DNA of 64,000 nt, from assembly GCA_037893225.1 (NCBI GenBank), contig JAZGUH010000074.1:62001-126000 (forward strand), written 5' to 3'. The stretch is from Hippasteria phrygiana (taxonomy: Eukaryota; Echinodermata; Asteroidea; Valvatida; Goniasteridae). Shown here in pieces: positions 59,041-64,000 of the stretch; within the stretch, counting starts at the first letter, position 1; each line of letters begins with the position of its first letter. The notes under the pieces are model-generated. The model searched no databases. It had not been told where the DNA came from and saw only the letters and a list, made by a program, of their open reading frames with translations. The position numbers and the translations under genes are program-made.

Positions 59041-59474
59041 TACAAAGATACATGTATAAGGCTGGCAAGGTGAAATGAGCTGTTACTAAAATGCTTTGTA
59101 GCATCTGTTGAGGATTATGCAATTGACAAAATCGCAATTTTTGGATTGCATGTTGTGGCCTAAATTGCCATAGTATCTAGTTAGGGCCTTAACGATTATA
59201 AGTCTGGCTTTAAGTCGCATTTTGACACACCCTGTCAAAATGTCACTATGAGGAGTGGGGTGAGCTAGAGACTTTTATCCACTTCTCTTGTGCTGCTTTG
59301 AGATGTACCACCATATACTTCAATCAACTGTACTTTGGACGATTCATCTTGATGGTTATGAAACAGTGAGCCAGTCTTCAGCTTACTTTGCCTTTATATT
59401 CCTTTGATTGCTTCTACCACGCCAGCTCGATAATAACCTAGATGACTTACACCAGACTTGTTGAATTCTATTTG

Positions 59475-61435
59475 CTTGGACCAAACTGGTTGAATGTATC
59501 CCAAGATTGTTTTGACCAGACTGGTTTACTGCTCTTCCTATATGATTTGGACCACACCAGTTAAGTACTCTTTCGAAATGACTGGGACCATACTGGCTGG
59601 GTGCTCTTCCTAGATGGTTTGGACCACACTAGTTCAGTGCTCTTCTGAAATGACTGGGACCACACTGGCTGAGTGCTCTTCCTAGATGGCTTGGACCAGA
59701 CCGGTTCAGTGCTCTTCCTAGATGGCTTGGACCAGACCAGTTCAGTGCTCTTCCTAGATGGTTTGGACCACACCAGTTCAGTGCTCTTCTGAAATGACTG
59801 GGACCACACTGGCTGAGTGCTCTTCCTAGATGGATTGGACCAGAGCAGTTCAGTGCTCTTCCTAGATGGTTTGCACCACACCAGTTCAGTGCTCTTCTGA
59901 AATGACTGGGACCACACTGGCTGAGTGCTCTTCCTAGATGGATTGGACCACACCAGTTCAGTGCTCTTTTGAAATGACTGGGACCACACTGGCTGAGTGC
60001 TCTTCCTAGATGGATTGGACCAGACCAGTTCAGTGCTCTTCCTAGATGGTTTGCACCACACCAGTTCAGTGCTCTTCTGAAATGACTGGGACCACACTGG
60101 CTGAGTGCTCTTCCTAGATGGATTGGACCAGACCAGTTCAGTGCTCTTCCTATATGGTTTGCACCACACCAGTTCAGTGCTCTTCTGAAATGACTGGGAC
60201 CACACTGGCTGAGTGCTCTTCCTAGATGGCTTGGACCAGACCAGTTCAGTGCTCTTCCTAGATGGTTTGGACCACACCAGTTCAGTGCTCTTCTGAAATG
60301 ACTGGGACCACACTGGCTGAGTGCTCTTCCTAGATGGATTGGACCAGACCAGTTCAGTGCTCTTCCTAGATGGTTTGCACCACACCAGTTCAGTGCTCTT
60401 CTGAAATGACTGGGACCACACTGGCTGAGTGCTCTTCCTAGATGGCTTGGACCAGACCAGTTCAGTGCTCTTCCTAGATGGTTTGCACCACACCAGTTCA
60501 GTGCTCTTCTGAAATGACTGGGACCACACTGGTTGAGTGCTCTTCCTAGATGGCTTGGACCAGACCGGTTCAGTGCTCTTCCTAGATGGCTTGGACCAGA
60601 CCAATTCAGTGCTCTTCCTAGATGGTTTGGACCACACCAGTTCAGTGCTCTTTTGAAATGACTGGGACCACACTGGCTGAGTGCTCTTCCTAGATGGATT
60701 GGACCAGACCGGTTCAGTGCTCTTCTTAGATGGTTTGCACCACACCAGTTCAGTGCTCTTCTGAAATGACTGGGACCACACTGGCTGAGTGCTCTTCCTA
60801 GATGGATTGGACCAGACCGGTTCAGTGCTCTTCCTAGATGGATTGGACCAGACCAGTTCAGTACTCTTGCTAGATGGTTTGCACCACACGAGTTCAGTGC
60901 TCTTCTGAAATGACTGGGACCACACTGGCTGAGTGCTCTTCCTAGATGGCTTGGACCAGACTGGTTCAATGCTCTTCCTAGATGGTTTGGACCACACCAA
61001 TTCAGTGTTCTTGCAAGATGGCTTGGACCAGATTGGTTCAGTGCTCCTTCTAAATGACTGGGACCACACTGGCTGAGTGCTCTTCCTAGATGGCTTGGAT
61101 CAGATGAGTTCAGTGTTCTTCTTTGATGGCTTAGACCAGACCGGTTCAGTGCTCTTCCCCGATAGCTTGAATCAGACCAGTTCAGTCCTCTGGCTAGAAT
61201 TGGACCAGACTAGTTTAGTGCTCTTTCTAAATAACTGAGATCAAACCGGTTCAGTGCTCTTTCTACATGGCTTGGACCAGAGCGCTTCAGTGCTTGGATC
61301 AGACAGGTTTAATGCTCTTCCTAAATAGCTGGGACCAGACCGGTTCACTACTCTTCCTAGATGGCTTGGACCAGACCGGTTCAATGCTCTTTGTAGATGG
61401 TATGTACCATACTGGTGCAGTGCTCTTTCTAGATC
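59475..61435. repeat. minisatellite of 36-bp monomers with 108-bp higher-order period
   Basis: About 54 monomers of the type GTGCTCTTCCTAGATGG + TTTGGACCACACCAGTTCA. The distinct monomer containing GAAATGACTGGGACC starts near 59646, 59791, 59899, 59971, 60079, 60187, 60295, 60403, 60511, 60655, 60763 and 60907: steps of 108 bp with occasional 72 or 144, always a multiple of 36. The outer copies, before 59560 and after 61070, are diverged. Two minus-strand frames stay open for 1.3-1.5 kb (12-residue repeats such as SRKSTELVWSKP), a natural result of a stop-free 36-bp repeat. Confidence 0.93.
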
Positions 61436-61996
61436 TGTGATCTGCTTTAGAAAAGATACAATACAAATGAATGTGATTTGTAAATTTTACACCTATCCCT
61501 ACTGACAAATTTTAGATGAACAATTTACATTACAATAGACTGTTAGTGACAGACTATCCGAAGAGTGCAGAACGAGTTTTCATCTTTTTCCGCTGCTTAT
61601 TACGGTCTTAGCCCTATGTGAGAGAATATTTTGGTACAAATTGTATTTTTATGATTTACCGGTACCACTTTTCATCTGCGCATTGTTAAATAAAAAAATG
61701 AATTTGTTTTGGGAAATTGGGATCTTGTACCTCTAGTTTTTAAAAGCTTGCCTGCACCTTTTATAAAGTCAGTTAAAAATAATCATGCAATAGTTGTAAC
61801 TGGTTTAGTGTGTAGTAGTTCTCCAAGTACATGTATACATATGTATGTATTGTCTAAAAAAATGTCGGATTGTATCCACAAAGGTATATGAAGTCTTTTA
61901 AACTACTAACGATGTACAGTATATTGGATAAACCATAACATTTTAAAACGTGAAAATTAATCTTTTTTGTTTATTTAATTTTTTTCATTACTGCAG
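61436..61996. other. AT-rich non-coding stretch
   Basis: No gene or structured repeat is visible. Confidence 0.5.
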
Positions 61997-62160
61997 TTAA
62001 CAAGTACCAATTGCTGCCATCCATATGAAATCAGCTGGGCTATGAGGTCATCATTTACTTCCTATTGTCATCTTTGCTGTAGTCATCACACGATGCTTCT
62101 CTACTTTGCATGTAGCTCTGTGTCATCCTTTCAAGGTGTCAGTAGCTGGCCACTTGTAAG
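61997..62160 (+). other. weak candidate exon (164 bp) between splice-like sites
   Basis: TTCATTACTGCAG precedes it and GTAAG|GTGAGT follows, both good matches to acceptor and donor consensus. The phase starting at 61997 stays open throughout and encodes a Ser/Cys-rich peptide that I do not recognise. Such pairs occur by chance, so this is only a candidate. Confidence 0.2.
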
Positions 62161-63506
62161 GTGAGTACTTATTAGGTGTATTTTACTAATGCAATGAAAT
62201 TGTGATGCTTTGCATTTGATAACTGGACAGCAACATGGGCAATTCTACGGTACAACATCATGGCTCAAAAAATGATTTTTTGTTTAAATATTGTGATCAT
62301 TTTACACGTAAATACAACCAGAATAGAATTAGTGTCAAATGACAGAGGAGTGAAAGTGGCTATCCACTCGGTGATATTTCAACTCTACTTAATTTGATCG
62401 ACTATGTATTTTTCAAAAAGAAAAATTGTTTTTAAAGGAAAATGGTAGTTTTGCTTCCTGTAATTGTACAAAAGTTCATGTCAGTTTCCGCCATGCTTAC
62501 AAGTGACTTGTTATTTTTTTTTTAAAGTTTTCTGTTGTTAGATATATATAAACATCAGACAAATTTATACATAGTACATACAACTAATACATACAATTTC
62601 TATGACTTTTTTTTTACCATGAATCCAGAGATGTAATTGTGTTACCGTCCTCGTGTAATTCCATAACCGGCATGAGTCTGATAAAATGTCAGTTTCTACA
62701 ATAGAAAATAATTTCTTTAAGAAGTTTTTGGTTGCAGATAATCCCTGATTTTCAAATCACTCATATTAGTAATTGTGTGAATTAATACAATAATTGAAAA
62801 AGCATTTTTGTTTATATAATGAAAATGTTGAATTTAGCTTTATCATACATGGATAAGCACCTAGCATAAAACATCTTTTGATATGATGCTAATTCTTCAT
62901 GTTGCTTACAACAAAACATAATTTTGTTACCGGAGAATTGTCCATATATGCTTAATAGTGTCATTAACTGTTCAATACAATACAGATCTGTATTTGCCTT
63001 CTTACTTGTTGAGATCCTGAATTACTTTGGATCACATGTTAGATGTTGATATCCTCACATACATTTTACTCGGGATGACGATATTTTCAGATAATTTACT
63101 TGGGAGATGATGACATTGTAAACTATGATGTCATTATCCCTTTGATAATAAAATTTTCAATGTAGGATGTCGTCATCGTGATATAATATTGTCATCATAA
63201 TGAATTTTCTCAAAAAGTCTTAGTATCCTTTTAACAAGATGTTGTCATTCCTGAATGCATTTTCTCAGTCCGTGAAAAATGTGTGTGCAAGACGACATCC
63301 TACATTTATGATGCTGTCATTCACGACTTAAATATCTTTCGAATATGACATTTCAACATTCACTATGTTTCATTTAATATCAAGCAAAGTATAATGCATA
63401 ACTTAGCTATGATACAAGTATAGCACTCATAGTGTGATGCAAACATGATTTTATTCACACACATACATATTCTAATTATGTAATTCTTTCATTTTGCATC
63501 TTCTGT
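62161..63506. other. AT-rich non-coding stretch with GATGACG/GTCATC motifs
   Basis: No gene found. Between about 63070 and 63320 there are many GATGACG, GATGTCATTATC and GTCGTCATCGTGAT motifs at irregular spacing, recalling the CRE-like repeats of 42.8-46.5 kb. Confidence 0.5.
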
Positions 63507-64000
63507 AGCAAGTTCCCATCTCGGCATCAAGGCAAAGACGATCTACCTTAGCTTCTGAGTGCAGAACTTTTATTTGAGTCTTCATTTCAACTTCAAGGTG
63601 AAGGGAATCTACTTTATCTGCTCAAATCAGAACTTTGATTTGATAACACTGGACAATTATGACTATAGTGAGTCTTCATTTCAACCTCAAGGCGAAGGGG
63701 GATCTACTTTATCTTCTCAGAGCAGAACATTGATTTGATAGCACCTGGCATGATGACTGTAGCAAGTTAGCATTTAAATTTCAAGGTGAAGGGGATGTAC
63801 TTCACCTTCTCAAAGCAGAACTTTGATTTGATAACACTGGACAATTATGACTGCAATGAGTTTTCATTTCAACTTCAAGGTGAAGGATATCTACTTTACC
63901 TTCTTGATACAGAACTTTGATTTGATAACATCTGGCATTATAATTACAGTGAGTCTTCATTTCAAATTCAAGGCAAAAGAGATCTACTTTATCTTCAATT
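63507..64000. repeat. ~94-bp tandem repeat running off the window
   Basis: GAGTCTTCATTTCAACTTCA-type starts occur near 63578, 63672, 63762, 63857 and 63952. Each is followed by AGGTGAAGG, ATCTACTTTA and CAGAACTTTGATTTGATA. A diverged first copy starts at about 63507. Confidence 0.88.

Noticed and set aside
59561..61069. 502-codon minus-strand frame of 12-residue repeats
   Set aside because: A 36-bp repeat without stops stays open whatever the copy number; a second frame is also open for 446 codons, and the frame breaks in the diverged edges. No domain or start context supports a gene.
48600..61435. Exact Helitron ends (TC...CTAG or Helentron TT-type ends with subterminal inverted repeats)
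   Set aside because: Short end motifs occur too often by chance; without a second copy or an empty site I cannot fix either end.

Overview
The window is animal nuclear DNA that is almost entirely repeats and mobile elements. A marine invertebrate is likely; an echinoderm-like or related deuterostome is a guess from the repeat style and the type of Helitron, not a demonstrated assignment. I recognise no ordinary single-copy host gene, and nothing bacterial.

Region 1 (1-42560) is a tandem array of near-identical long units (macrosatellite). It has two modules: X (about 2.71-2.75 kb) and Y (about 2.30 kb). The order is Y0-X1-Y1-X2-Y2-X3-X4-X5-X6-Y3-X7-Y4-X8-Y5-X9. XY units have a period of about 5.0 kb; three consecutive X-X junctions lack Y, giving a 2745-bp period. 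Y carries a 323-324-bp near-perfect foldback, a 127-bp terminal-inverted-repeat hairpin with CRE (TGACGTCA) sites, and a 142-codon ORF of unknown function that is identical in all six copies. X carries two tRNA-like sequences with Pol III A/B boxes, several inverted repeats and a CpG-rich triplication. The array stops abruptly inside X9.

Region 2 (8217-13984, inside X2) is one young Ty3/Gypsy LTR retrotransposon with 340-bp LTRs differing at one base and a 4-bp target duplication. It keeps Gag and integrase, fused in one frame, but protease, reverse transcriptase and RNase H are missing. It has an unusual C-terminal zinc-finger tail and a BamHI-rich minisatellite in gag whose C-runs break the frame.

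Region 3 (42561-48612) is non-coding: degenerate tandem repeats, an array of 146-bp units full of CRE/E-box palindromes, a tRNA-derived SINE, two inverted-repeat (MITE-like) structures and two poly-G tracts.

Region 4 (48613-58200) is an apparently intact Helitron of the Helentron type with one 3142-codon frame. In order: PHD finger, tegument-DUB-like cysteine protease, OTU protease, basic 22-residue repeats, DUF6570-like zinc domain, HUH/double-tyrosine Rep, Pif1-like helicase, and a C-terminal endonuclease/exonuclease/phosphatase domain. Rep and helicase would perform rolling-circle transposition; the other modules probably act on host chromatin or ubiquitin and on target DNA (inference).

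Region 5 (58201-64000) is non-coding: a short 37-bp repeat, a 2-kb minisatellite of 36-bp monomers with a 108-bp higher-order period, a weak candidate exon, and a 95-bp tandem repeat that runs off the window.
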